Of a stretch of 45,825 bases of DNA, positions 8,441 to 14,908 are shown in pieces. Every line of letters starts with the position of its first letter. The stretch's first letter is position 1. The stretch is taken from contig WQSB01000005.1 in the NCBI GenBank assembly GCA_009788085.1, forward strand, positions 1-45,825, given 5' to 3'. Under the pieces are notes generated by a model that was given only the letters and a program-made list of their open reading frames with translations, was not told the origin of the DNA and did not search any database. The position numbers and the translations under genes are program-made. This DNA comes from Defluviitaleaceae bacterium. Lineage in GTDB: Bacteria; Bacillota; Clostridia; Lachnospirales; WQUN01.

Positions 8441-9054
8441 ATACATGGTTTATAGCGGCGCAAATTTTGGGCCTAATCACAATTTGCTTCGAGTTTACAT
8501 CATATCAAATAAAGGATAAAACAAGGTATTTTCTTATCACCGGCATAGGTAGCCTGTTTTGGATGATGATGTTTGTTGCCATCGGGCTTGCGACGGGGAT
8601 GAGCACACAGTTTTCGCTGATTGTGGCCGCTACTTACAGTACCGTCCGCAACCTGGTGTTTTTCAGAATATTTTCCAAAAACACGCCGGAAAGCAAGGAG
8701 GCCGGGCTCAACTTTCTGCTGGTAATGATAGTAATAGCCATTGTTGCCGGCACGATTACCGTTGTCAACGCGCCAGTGCAGGTCAGATGGCTGCACGTTC
8801 TTGGCATGATTGCGGCGTTGGGTTTTGTTGTGGGGCAGTATTTGCCGGGCGTGCACTACGTCCGTGTTACGGTGGTAATCTACGCCGCCATTGTTTTGCT
8901 CACACAAACGCCCATAAATATCCTCTACGGCGATTTCCGCTGGAACATCATGGGCATTTTAATTGAATTGGCCAAAATTATATCCGTGGCCGTATTCTAT
9001 ATCCGGTTCGCGTCCGAGCCCAAAAAACCGCAGCTGCAATTTGCCAAGCCATAG
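8437..9054 (+). CDS. YgjV family inner-membrane protein
   Basis: A 205-aa polytopic protein with about six hydrophobic helices. 'ILGLITICFEFTSYQIKDKTRYFLITGIGSLFW' at the N-terminus and 'YSTVRNLVFFRIF' near residue 75 match the YgjV family (Pfam Imp-YgjV), which has no established function. The ATG at 8437 is preceded by CAGGAGG at 7 bases and overlaps the degV stop (ATGA), so the two are translationally coupled; the TTG at 8401 in the ORF track is not needed. Together with degV it would form the rightward arm of the ECF regulon. Confidence 0.85.
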   Translation: MNTWFIAAQILGLITICFEFTSYQIKDKTRYFLITGIGSLFWMMMFVAIGLATGMSTQFSLIVAATYSTVRNLVFFRIFSKNTPESKEAGLNFLLVMIVIAIVAGTITVVNAPVQVRWLHVLGMIAALGFVVGQYLPGVHYVRVTVVIYAAIVLLTQTPINILYGDFRWNIMGILIELAKIISVAVFYIRFASEPKKPQLQFAKP

Positions 9055-9088
9055 GGCAACTGGTAGTTGCTGCCGGTTCAATCTGCGG

Positions 9089-9116
9089 TTGCTTGCAGGC
9101 AGGGGATTGATATACT
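9089..9116 (+). promoter_or_regulatory. Promoter in front of the truncated XRE gene
   Basis: TTGCTT (9089-9094), 16 bases, TATACT (9111-9116), followed by ATAGGAGGGG directly before the ATG at 9140. The expression signals look intact although the gene behind them is only a stub. Confidence 0.45.
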
Positions 9117-9139
9117 TCCTTTATATAGGAGGGGATATT

Positions 9140-9214
9140 ATGGTTTTTGGCGAGAAGATTATGATTTTAAGAAAGCAGAAGGGCTATTTGCCGGAATTGC
9201 TCTTGCCGTGGTGA
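9140..9214 (+). pseudogene. N-terminal stub of an XRE/HTH_3-type regulator
   Basis: With a strong AGGAGGGG ribosome site, the frame reads 'MVFGEKIMILRKQKGYLPELLLPW' and stops at 9214. The first 15 residues match the start of Xre-type DNA-binding domains (typically 'xxGExIxxLRKxxGxSQExLA'), but the helix-turn-helix is lost and the frame runs into the 3' end of the convergent sigH gene. It is probably a deletion remnant. A genuine 24-aa peptide is possible but less likely. Confidence 0.55.
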
Positions 9215-9798
9215 AACTTGCCGATTTTCCGGCGGATGCGCTGCAATGAATTGTCGATGGATTTGGGCTTTTTGTTTAAAAATTCGGCTATTTGGGCGTG
9301 GGTCTTGCCGTCCATGTGATGTGTCAAGACATCCCTTTCCAGCGGGGACAGGTTATGCCTTATAAAATCGTCGATGTCCCTCAGAGCTTCCCGGCCTAGG
9401 AATAGAGCCTCCGGGTCGTTGATTCTGCGGTCGGGAAGCTTATCTATATAAGTATCCGGGGCATCGGCATCATCTTGGGTGAATTCGTTATCCAAGGACA
9501 GCGACGTGTTAAGCGGCATATGCTTCTGTCGCGCAGCCGCCTTAATGGCCGTTTGAATCTGCCGCACTATGCATATTGACGCAAACGCCGCGAATGTGGC
9601 GTTTTTTTGTTCGTCAAAATCCAACACGGCCTTGTACAGGCCTATCATCCCCTCCTGGATTAAATCCTCCGGGTCGCCCGAGGTCAGATAATATGCCTTT
9701 GCCTTGACTTTCACCAGCGGCTTCAAACGGCGCAACAAAATATCCAATGCTGTCGTGTCCCCCGCGCGGGCGGCGTGAATTAATTGCTTGTCGGTCAT
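9184..9798 (-). CDS. sigH: RNA polymerase sigma-H factor (sporulation/transition state)
   Basis: A 205-aa sigma-70 family protein matching SigH (Spo0H) in length and order. It has 'MTDKQLIHAARAGDTTALDILLRR' at the N-terminus, region 2 'DPEDLIQEGMIGLYKAVLDFDEQKNATFAAFASICIVRQIQTAIKAAARQKH', and region 4 'LSPLERDVLTHHMDGKTHAQIAEFLNKKPKSIDNSLQRIRRKI'. SigH drives early sporulation genes at entry to stationary phase. The ATG at 9798 overlaps the yacP stop by four bases; the ORF track start at 9933 adds a non-homologous extension. Its position downstream of rlmB-yacP is the conserved Bacillota arrangement. Confidence 0.93.
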   Translation of the reverse strand: MTDKQLIHAARAGDTTALDILLRRLKPLVKVKAKAYYLTSGDPEDLIQEGMIGLYKAVLDFDEQKNATFAAFASICIVRQIQTAIKAAARQKHMPLNTSLSLDNEFTQDDADAPDTYIDKLPDRRINDPEALFLGREALRDIDDFIRHNLSPLERDVLTHHMDGKTHAQIAEFLNKKPKSIDNSLQRIRRKIGKFHHGKSNSGK

Positions 9799-10319
9799 TT
9801 TTTGTATCTCATTTCGTCTAATTTCCGGGCGGTTTCCGGGTCCAACAGGCTTTCGATGGGGTTCCTTTTGATTGGGCGGTTTTGGATAAAGCGCGTGCGC
9901 ATTTCTTGGCGGGCAGCTTCTATTTCCGTCCACAAGTCCTCGGCGGAAACGCGGCTCGCGCCGCTGCCCAGAATGATTAGCTGCTCCAAAACGTCGGAGG
10001 TGGCCACGGTTATTTTGTCGCGGGACTGGGAGCGGGCCAGCTTATAGGCGGCTCGCTCTATGTAGTTGTCGGCGGTTTCCGCTTCCTTTGTGAATACAAC
10101 TTTTATGTTTCGGTAGTTCTCCACGCTGCCCTCGCCGCCCGCCACAAGATGCGCGTCGAATATCACAATAATGCGATACCGGCTTAAGGCGCGGAATTCG
10201 CACAAAGCGTCGCAAAGCTGCTTCCTCGCCGCGTCAAGGGATTCGGCGGCCATGGCCGAGAGGGAAGTATTGGCGTGAATCACATTGTAGCCGTCAACCA
10301 GCATGTAATGGGCGGGCAC
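9795..10319 (-). CDS. yacP: YacP/Rae1-like NYN-domain ribonuclease
   Basis: A 174-aa protein of the NYN (PIN-like) fold. 'YMLVDGYNVIHA' near the N-terminus carries the first acidic metal ligand. 'YRIIVIFDAHLV' and 'VVFTKEAETADNYIERAAYKL' carry the others, and 'KITVATSDVLEQ' is the typical fourth motif. In B. subtilis the family member Rae1 is a ribosome-associated endoribonuclease. It lies two bases after rlmB and overlaps sigH, as in many Bacillota. Confidence 0.9.
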   Translation of the reverse strand: MPAHYMLVDGYNVIHANTSLSAMAAESLDAARKQLCDALCEFRALSRYRIIVIFDAHLVAGGEGSVENYRNIKVVFTKEAETADNYIERAAYKLARSQSRDKITVATSDVLEQLIILGSGASRVSAEDLWTEIEAARQEMRTRFIQNRPIKRNPIESLLDPETARKLDEMRYKK

Positions 10320-10321
10320 GG

Positions 10322-11098
10322 CTATTGTGCCGCTTTCAAGCGTGTGCGCACGACTTCGTATACAAGGATGCCGCCTGCCACACTCACATTCAGGGAGGAA
10401 ATGCGCCCCAGCATGGGGATGCTTACGGAGAAATCTGCCTTTTCGGCAACAAGACGGCTGATACCCTCGCCCTCAGCACCCAGCACCAGCGCGACGGGGC
10501 CGCTCAGGTCGGTTTCATAGAGGCTTTTGCCCAAAGGGTCGGCGCAGGTTATCCACAGGCCGGCCTTTTTCAGCTCGTCCAATGTGCGGGAGATATTGCT
10601 TACCCTAGCCACAGCCATATGATTGATTGCTCCGGCGGATGTCTTGGCCACTGTGCCGGTGAGGCCCACGGCACGGCGTTTTGGAATAATAACACCGTGG
10701 ACGCCGCCCGCCTCGGCAGAGCGCAGAACCGCCCCCAAATTATGCGGGTCGGTCACGCCGTCGAGAATTATTATAAACGGCGGCTCGTTGCGCTGGCGGG
10801 CAATGTTTAAAATGTCGTCCACCGTCACGTAGGGCACCGCCGGGCACAGAGCTATTACCCCTTGATGATGCCCCGTTTCCGAAGCCGAATCCAGCTTAGC
10901 CCGGTCTACTTCCTGCACCACTAGGCGGCGTTCCCGCGCCTTGGCCGCAATTAGGCGCAACGTTCCCTCAATAGGCTTGTCTCCATCGCGGCGCAGTAAA
11001 ATCCGGTCGATGGGCTTGTCGTGGTTTAGGGCTTCCAAAACAGCCTTACGGCCTTCAAGGATTAGGGCCGTGTTTTCGGTTTCATGCTCCCGTTTCAT
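10322..11098 (-). CDS. rlmB: 23S rRNA (guanosine-2251-2'-O)-methyltransferase RlmB / SpoU family
   Basis: A 258-aa SPOUT-class methyltransferase. The N-terminal substrate-binding domain is in 'LILEGRKAVLEALNHDKPIDRILLRR'. The catalytic SpoU domain shows motif 1 'DPHNLGAVLRSAEAGGVHGVIIPKRRA', 'LVLGAEGEGIS' (motif 2) and 'IPMLGRISSLNVSVAGGILVYEVVR' (motif 3, the trefoil knot and SAM site). The expected substrate is G2251 of 23S rRNA. The start is ATG 11098, with AAAGGAGC about 8 bases upstream; the ORF track adds 16 upstream codons. The start lies inside the 3' end of the small TA partner gene, indicating coupling. Confidence 0.93.
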   Translation of the reverse strand: MKREHETENTALILEGRKAVLEALNHDKPIDRILLRRDGDKPIEGTLRLIAAKARERRLVVQEVDRAKLDSASETGHHQGVIALCPAVPYVTVDDILNIARQRNEPPFIIILDGVTDPHNLGAVLRSAEAGGVHGVIIPKRRAVGLTGTVAKTSAGAINHMAVARVSNISRTLDELKKAGLWITCADPLGKSLYETDLSGPVALVLGAEGEGISRLVAEKADFSVSIPMLGRISSLNVSVAGGILVYEVVRTRLKAAQ

Positions 11099-11300
11099 TT
11101 TGATACGCTCCTTTGAAATGGGTTGCAGCTTCCGTATAGACTTCATCTATAGTCATATCGCGCCATAGTCCTCGCCGCCACTCAGTATAGTCGAAGGTAT
11201 CCCGCTTAATCATGCTTATAAACCGCTCTGCGTCTACTTCGCCAAGAACGTGTGTGAGTGCTTCCATTGCCTCATAACGCAATACACTATCTGTCCTCAT
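11082..11300 (-). CDS. Small protein paired with PIN toxin, putative antitoxin
   Basis: A 72-aa acidic protein: 'MRTDSVLRYEAMEALTHVLGEVDAERFISMIKRDTFDYTEWRRGLW'. The pattern 'ERFISxIxRDxFDYTEWxxxLW' is one I associate with small proteins encoded next to PIN-domain genes. It begins in an ATGA overlap with the PIN gene stop, so the two are translated together, and its 3' end overlaps the rlmB start by 17 bases. It lacks a recognisable DNA-binding fold. Antitoxin function is inferred from the pairing only. Confidence 0.72.
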   Translation of the reverse strand: MRTDSVLRYEAMEALTHVLGEVDAERFISMIKRDTFDYTEWRRGLWRDMTIDEVYTEAATHFKGAYQNETGA

Positions 11301-11746
11301 AGTATACTCTCCATTTCTCCGACAAATTCAATCGGACTGATAATCCTGATTCCATCTATGACTTTGTTCAAAATCTTTTTATCAGTTGTGAGAAAATACT
11401 CACAATGCCTCTCTATAGCGCAAGCAATATGAAGGGCATCTGCATTTTTAATGCCATGCTTCATAAATTCTTTACCACGATTAAGAGTAGCCTCCGAGGG
11501 CGGGCAAAAATCACTTGCAAATCTTTTCCACAGTCCGATTGAATACCGATTTTCCTCATGAGGGTTTTTATCGTTTTCATAATCCAGCATAAATGACCAG
11601 CAAAGGTCATATAATCCCGTTCGGATGCTTGATTGGACATGAAGCTTTGCTTCTGTTTCCAATCGTATCCGTATCTTCCCTTGATTATCAAAGGGTCGGT
11701 TGTAACAGCAGTTGTCCAGATATATCTTTAGATTGCTTTTGTCCAT
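11297..11746 (-). CDS. PIN-domain protein, probable type II toxin ribonuclease
   Basis: A 149-aa PIN-fold protein. 'KIYLDNCCYNRPF' carries the first catalytic Asp (about residue 10). 'RIRLETEAKLHVQ' carries the conserved Glu, 'GIKNADALHIACAIE' the third acidic site and 'YFLTTDKKILNKV' the fourth. The family cleaves RNA as the toxic half of type II toxin-antitoxin pairs. It lies upstream of its small partner, the reverse of the commoner antitoxin-first order. GAGGGG lies about 11 bases before the ATG and overlaps the end of the DUF6273 fragment. The pair sits inside the mrnC-rlmB interval of a housekeeping operon, as accessory cargo. Confidence 0.82.
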   Translation of the reverse strand: MDKSNLKIYLDNCCYNRPFDNQGKIRIRLETEAKLHVQSSIRTGLYDLCWSFMLDYENDKNPHEENRYSIGLWKRFASDFCPPSEATLNRGKEFMKHGIKNADALHIACAIERHCEYFLTTDKKILNKVIDGIRIISPIEFVGEMESIL

Positions 11747-11765
11747 GTTGTTATTTACCCCTCTT

Positions 11766-11963
11766 TCAATTGAGATTTACCCATAAATCAAAATTTATCC
11801 ACAATGCAGGGCGAACGCCAATCCCACTGTGATGTTCGGCATACACACTGTCTCCACTCAAATTCAGGGTGCCATCACGATTGATAAGGGCAATTGTGAA
11901 AGGAGAATCGCCGGGCGATCGAAGCCACCATCTAGTAGCACCATAATTGCCATGATAATTCAT
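11766..11963 (-). pseudogene. C-terminal fragment of a DUF6273-type domain, coupled to mrnC stop
   Basis: Reads 'MNYHGNYGATRWWLRSPGDSPFTIALINRDGTLNLSGDSV...GVRPALWINFDLWVNLN'. 'WWLRSPG', 'DGxxxxxG' and 'GVRPALWI' are the C-terminal signature of DUF6273, a domain usually found in much longer surface or repeat proteins in gut Clostridia. Only the last 65 residues or so are here. The ATG at 11963 overlaps the mrnC stop (ATGA) and follows GCGAGGA, so the fragment could still be translated. It is most likely a recombination remnant; the ORF track extends it 5 codons into mrnC. Confidence 0.65.
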
Positions 11964-12316
11964 TCCTCGCCTACGCAAAGCGCGAAAATTTCGTTAAGGC
12001 GTGCGGTTTCGCCCGCTTGGTACAGCCATCCGAAGAGCGTCTCCAGCCCCGTGGCGTGGCGGTACTCCGAGACCCCAGCGTTTTTTGCACGGGACAAATT
12101 ATGCAAATTGCGCCCGCGTTTGATTATGTTTTGCTCTTCTTGTGAAAGGATTGGGAAAATCCTATGATACATAGCCGCCTGTCCGGCAGCGGAGACATAT
12201 GCTTTTGCACGCCGGTTCAACGCGCGAAAGGGGACGCCCTCCCCCAAAAGCTTCTCCCGCACCATCAGCTCAAAAACCGCGTCGCCCAAATAGGCCAGCT
12301 CCGCCGCGCCCGTCAC
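11960..12316 (-). CDS. mrnC: Mini-ribonuclease III
   Basis: A 118-aa protein consisting only of the RNase III catalytic domain, without a dsRNA-binding domain. It matures 23S rRNA ends in Bacillota. The family motif is in 'AAELAYLGDAVFELMVREKLL', with the catalytic Glu/Asp pair, and 'RGRNLHNLSRAKNAGVSEYRHATGLETLFGWLYQAG' supplies the second metal-binding region. I chose GTG 12316, which overlaps the Uma2 stop (GTGA), because the family starts just before 'LAYLGDAV'; the ORF track start is a TTG at 12349. It lies between two accessory genes in an otherwise conserved operon. Confidence 0.88.
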   Translation of the reverse strand: MTGAAELAYLGDAVFELMVREKLLGEGVPFRALNRRAKAYVSAAGQAAMYHRIFPILSQEEQNIIKRGRNLHNLSRAKNAGVSEYRHATGLETLFGWLYQAGETARLNEIFALCVGEE

Positions 12317-12888
12317 TCTTCGAATACGGTGGAAAGGTCTATTTCGCAACCTTCCAGCACATGCACGGGAATTTTTTCGCTGTCGGCATAGTATCGCATA
12401 CCCAGGTTTTCCTGTTCGAAAATATAAACACCCACGGTTTTATCCGTAGGGTCAACAATCCAGTATTCCCGCACTCCAGCCTGCTTGTAAAGCGTAAACT
12501 TGGTTGTTTTGTCAAACTTCGACGTTGACGCAGACAGGATTTCAATCACAAGGTCAGGCGCGCCTTTTACAGATTTTCCATCTTCAATTTTATTGCGGTC
12601 GCACACAACCAGCAAATCCGGCTGTACCACGATATCATCACGGGTTTTGTGGTTTAAACGGACATCGCAGGGTGAGTAGAACACTCGGCATTTTTTGCCC
12701 TTCAAAAAACTCTTAAACTGAAAATACAATTCCCCTGAAACGGCTTGATGGGAAACGAAGGGCGCGGCCATCATTCGGGGCACACCGTTGATTAGCTCCC
12801 AGCGATTATCGTCCTCCCATGCGGCATACTCTGAATAGGTGTATCGTTTTGGTTCAAAATTTGCCTCTTGTTGTGCTAATGCTTCCAT
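12313..12888 (-). CDS. Uma2 family (DUF820) putative restriction-endonuclease-fold protein
   Basis: A 191-aa protein with 'YTYSEYAAWEDDNRWELINGVPRMMAAPFVSHQ' at the N-terminus, 'VVQPDLLVVCDRNKI' and 'GAPDLVIEILSASTSKFDKTTKFTLYKQAGVREYWIVDP' in the core. These are the hallmark motifs of Uma2 proteins, which have a PD-(D/E)xK nuclease fold with Asp, Glu and a downstream Lys; their natural substrate is unknown. AGGAGAG lies before the ATG. The gene sits between cysS and mrnC, where most Bacillota have none, and overlaps mrnC by four bases. Uma2 genes are often present as many dispersed copies, so lateral gain is likely. Confidence 0.9.
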   Translation of the reverse strand: MEALAQQEANFEPKRYTYSEYAAWEDDNRWELINGVPRMMAAPFVSHQAVSGELYFQFKSFLKGKKCRVFYSPCDVRLNHKTRDDIVVQPDLLVVCDRNKIEDGKSVKGAPDLVIEILSASTSKFDKTTKFTLYKQAGVREYWIVDPTDKTVGVYIFEQENLGMRYYADSEKIPVHVLEGCEIDLSTVFEE

Positions 12889-12903
12889 AGTGGCTCTCCT
12901 TTT

Positions 12904-14313
12904 CTACCCTCTGCGCCAACGCACACCGTCGGGAGTATCTTCTAATATTATGCCCATTTTCGTAAGCTCGTCGCGGATTCGGTCAGACTCGGCGAAGTTT
13001 TTGGACTTCCGGGCCGCTTGACGCGCTTCGATTAGGGCTTCAATTTCGGCATCTTCGCCGCCTGCGTTTTCCTCGCTTGCGGTTATTTGGAGGCCCAAAA
13101 TTTCGCAAAGATGCCCTATAGTATTTAACAGGCCATCATAAAAATTTTTTGTGTGCTTGGTTGTGTCCGCCATGTGGGTATTTGCGAATTTCACCAGCTC
13201 GAAAATGGCAGTAACTGCGTTGGCAGTATTAAAATCATCCTCCATGGCGGATTCAAAAGCGCGAATGGCGGAGGATTCCGCTTCCTTGAAAAGAGACATG
13301 TCTTCTGTGGTGTCGGGGCCTGTTTTATCCGCCGCATTGCGTAGATTCGCGCAACAGGTTTTTATTCGTTGCAAACCCTGTGCGGCGGCGACCATTACAG
13401 TGTCCGTAAATTCCATGGGCATCCGGTAATGACCGCTTAAAAGGTAAAAACGGATTATGTCATAGCTATATTTTTCGGCGACTTCCCGCAGGGTGAAAAA
13501 ATTTCCCCGGGACTTGGACATTTTTTTATGGTCGGTTGTGAGGCTGCCGCAATGCATCCAACATCTTGCGAAATTTTTGCCCGTGATGGCTTCGGTTTGG
13601 GCGATTTCGTTTTCATGATGGGGGAAGATTAAATCCGACCCGCCACCGTGAATGTCGATTTCATCCCCCAGATATTTCCTTGCCATAGCAGAGCATTCGA
13701 TGTGCCAGCCCGGGCGTCCGTTGCCCCAGGGACTTTCCCAGAAAGGCTCATCGGTTTTGGCCGGCTTCCATAATACAAAGTCCGTAGGATTCTTTTTCCC
13801 GGACTCAACCTCCACCCTTGCGCCAGCCTCCAAGTCGTCGATATTCTTGCGCGAAAGCTTGCCGTATCCCTCGAATTTGACCACATCGTAGTACACCGTC
13901 CCGGCGTTTTCATAGGCGAAGCCTTTTTCGATTAGCTGCTGAATTAAATCTATGATTTCCGGGATTTCCTCTGTGGCACGGGGATTTTTTGTGGCAGGGA
14001 GGCAATTTAATGCGTCCAAATCCTCCAATGTATGGGCGATGTACCGCTCCGCGATTTCCTCCGCAGTACAATTTTCATCCCATGCCTTTTGGATAATTTT
14101 ATCGTCAATGTCCGTAAAATTTTGCACATAGTTCACATCATAGCCCTTATGCGCCAAGTACCGCCGAATCGCATCAAATACAACGTAAAACCGCGCATTT
14201 CCTATATGAATGTCGTTGTACACCGTTTGTCCGCAGGTGTACATTTTTATTTGCGGCGGCGCGATTGGCGCAAGGGTTTCCTTTTGCCGCTTAAGGGTAT
14301 TATATATTTTCAT
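12904..14313 (-). CDS. cysS: Cysteinyl-tRNA synthetase
   Basis: A 469-aa class I synthetase that charges tRNA-Cys. Zn-site Cys is in '[25 protein letters not shown]', which also holds the HIGH-type motif 'HIGN'. Further Zn ligands are in '[10 protein letters not shown]' and '[11 protein letters not shown]', and the KMSKS loop is '[14 protein letters not shown]'. Length is normal. AGGAGG lies 7 bases before the ATG at 14313, inside the end of ispF, and the two genes overlap by four bases (ATGA). The ORF track start at 14334 adds seven spurious codons. Confidence 0.96.
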   Translation of the reverse strand: MKIYNTLKRQKETLAPIAPPQIKMYTCGQTVYNDIHIGNARFYVVFDAIRRYLAHKGYDVNYVQNFTDIDDKIIQKAWDENCTAEEIAERYIAHTLEDLDALNCLPATKNPRATEEIPEIIDLIQQLIEKGFAYENAGTVYYDVVKFEGYGKLSRKNIDDLEAGARVEVESGKKNPTDFVLWKPAKTDEPFWESPWGNGRPGWHIECSAMARKYLGDEIDIHGGGSDLIFPHHENEIAQTEAITGKNFARCWMHCGSLTTDHKKMSKSRGNFFTLREVAEKYSYDIIRFYLLSGHYRMPMEFTDTVMVAAAQGLQRIKTCCANLRNAADKTGPDTTEDMSLFKEAESSAIRAFESAMEDDFNTANAVTAIFELVKFANTHMADTTKHTKNFYDGLLNTIGHLCEILGLQITASEENAGGEDAEIEALIEARQAARKSKNFAESDRIRDELTKMGIILEDTPDGVRWRRG

Positions 14314-14795
14314 GAGCTGCCTCCTATTAAGCATACCGCATGGGCGGCCATGCCCTCGCCGCGCCCGGTGAAGCCTAGTCCCTCTTCGGTGGTGGCTTTG
14401 ATATTCACCACCGACGGGGGAATTTCCAGCGCATTGGCGATATTTTCCACCATTTGGGCGCGATATGGCGCGAGCTTTGGAGCTTGGGCGATAATCGTAG
14501 CGTCGATATTTCCCACGCGCCAGCCGTTTTCCTTTAGCCGTACCGCCACTTTGCGCAAAAGTTCTATGCTGTACGCATTTTTATATAATACGTCGGTGTC
14601 GGGAAAGGATTGCCCGATGTCGCCGAGCCCGGCCGCGCCCAACAGCGCGTCCATTATGGCGTGGGTCAGCACATCCGCGTCGGAATGCCCGTCAAGCCCT
14701 TTTTCAAACGAAATCTCCACTCCACCAAGCACCAATTTCCGCCCGCTTGCCAAACGATGCACATCGTATCCATGCCCCACCCGAAAGTTCACCAT
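14310..14795 (-). CDS. ispF: 2-C-methyl-D-erythritol 2,4-cyclodiphosphate synthase
   Basis: Fifth enzyme of the non-mevalonate isoprenoid pathway, making MEcPP from CDP-ME 2-phosphate and releasing CMP; it normally acts as a homotrimer. The 161-aa length is typical. The metal ligands are in 'GHGYDVHRL' (Asp and His), with the third His in '[33 protein letters not shown]'. '[23 protein letters not shown]' near the C-terminus is also characteristic. It is the first gene of the leftward operon and overlaps cysS. Confidence 0.95.
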   Translation of the reverse strand: MVNFRVGHGYDVHRLASGRKLVLGGVEISFEKGLDGHSDADVLTHAIMDALLGAAGLGDIGQSFPDTDVLYKNAYSIELLRKVAVRLKENGWRVGNIDATIIAQAPKLAPYRAQMVENIANALEIPPSVVNIKATTEEGLGFTGRGEGMAAHAVCLIGGSS

Positions 14796-14834
14796 ATCAG
14801 CCCCTTTGCGGAATTATACATCAAGCTAAAATCC

Positions 14835-14864
14835 TTGACAAATCCTTAGAAAAAGACGTAGAAT
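14835..14864 (+). promoter_or_regulatory. SigA-type promoter for hppA
   Basis: TTGACA (14835-14840), an 18-base spacer and TAGAAT (14859-14864), about 45 bases before the hppA ATG. Confidence 0.65.
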
Positions 14865-14908
14865 GCCGTTTGTGAAAAATTTCTCAAATGAGAGGATTGT
14901 GAGAGGGA

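Noticed and set aside
14032-14829. 265-aa plus-strand ORF
   Set aside because: It lies fully antisense to cysS and ispF, which have clear catalytic motifs; the translation is low-complexity Ser/Pro/Arg typical of shadow frames.
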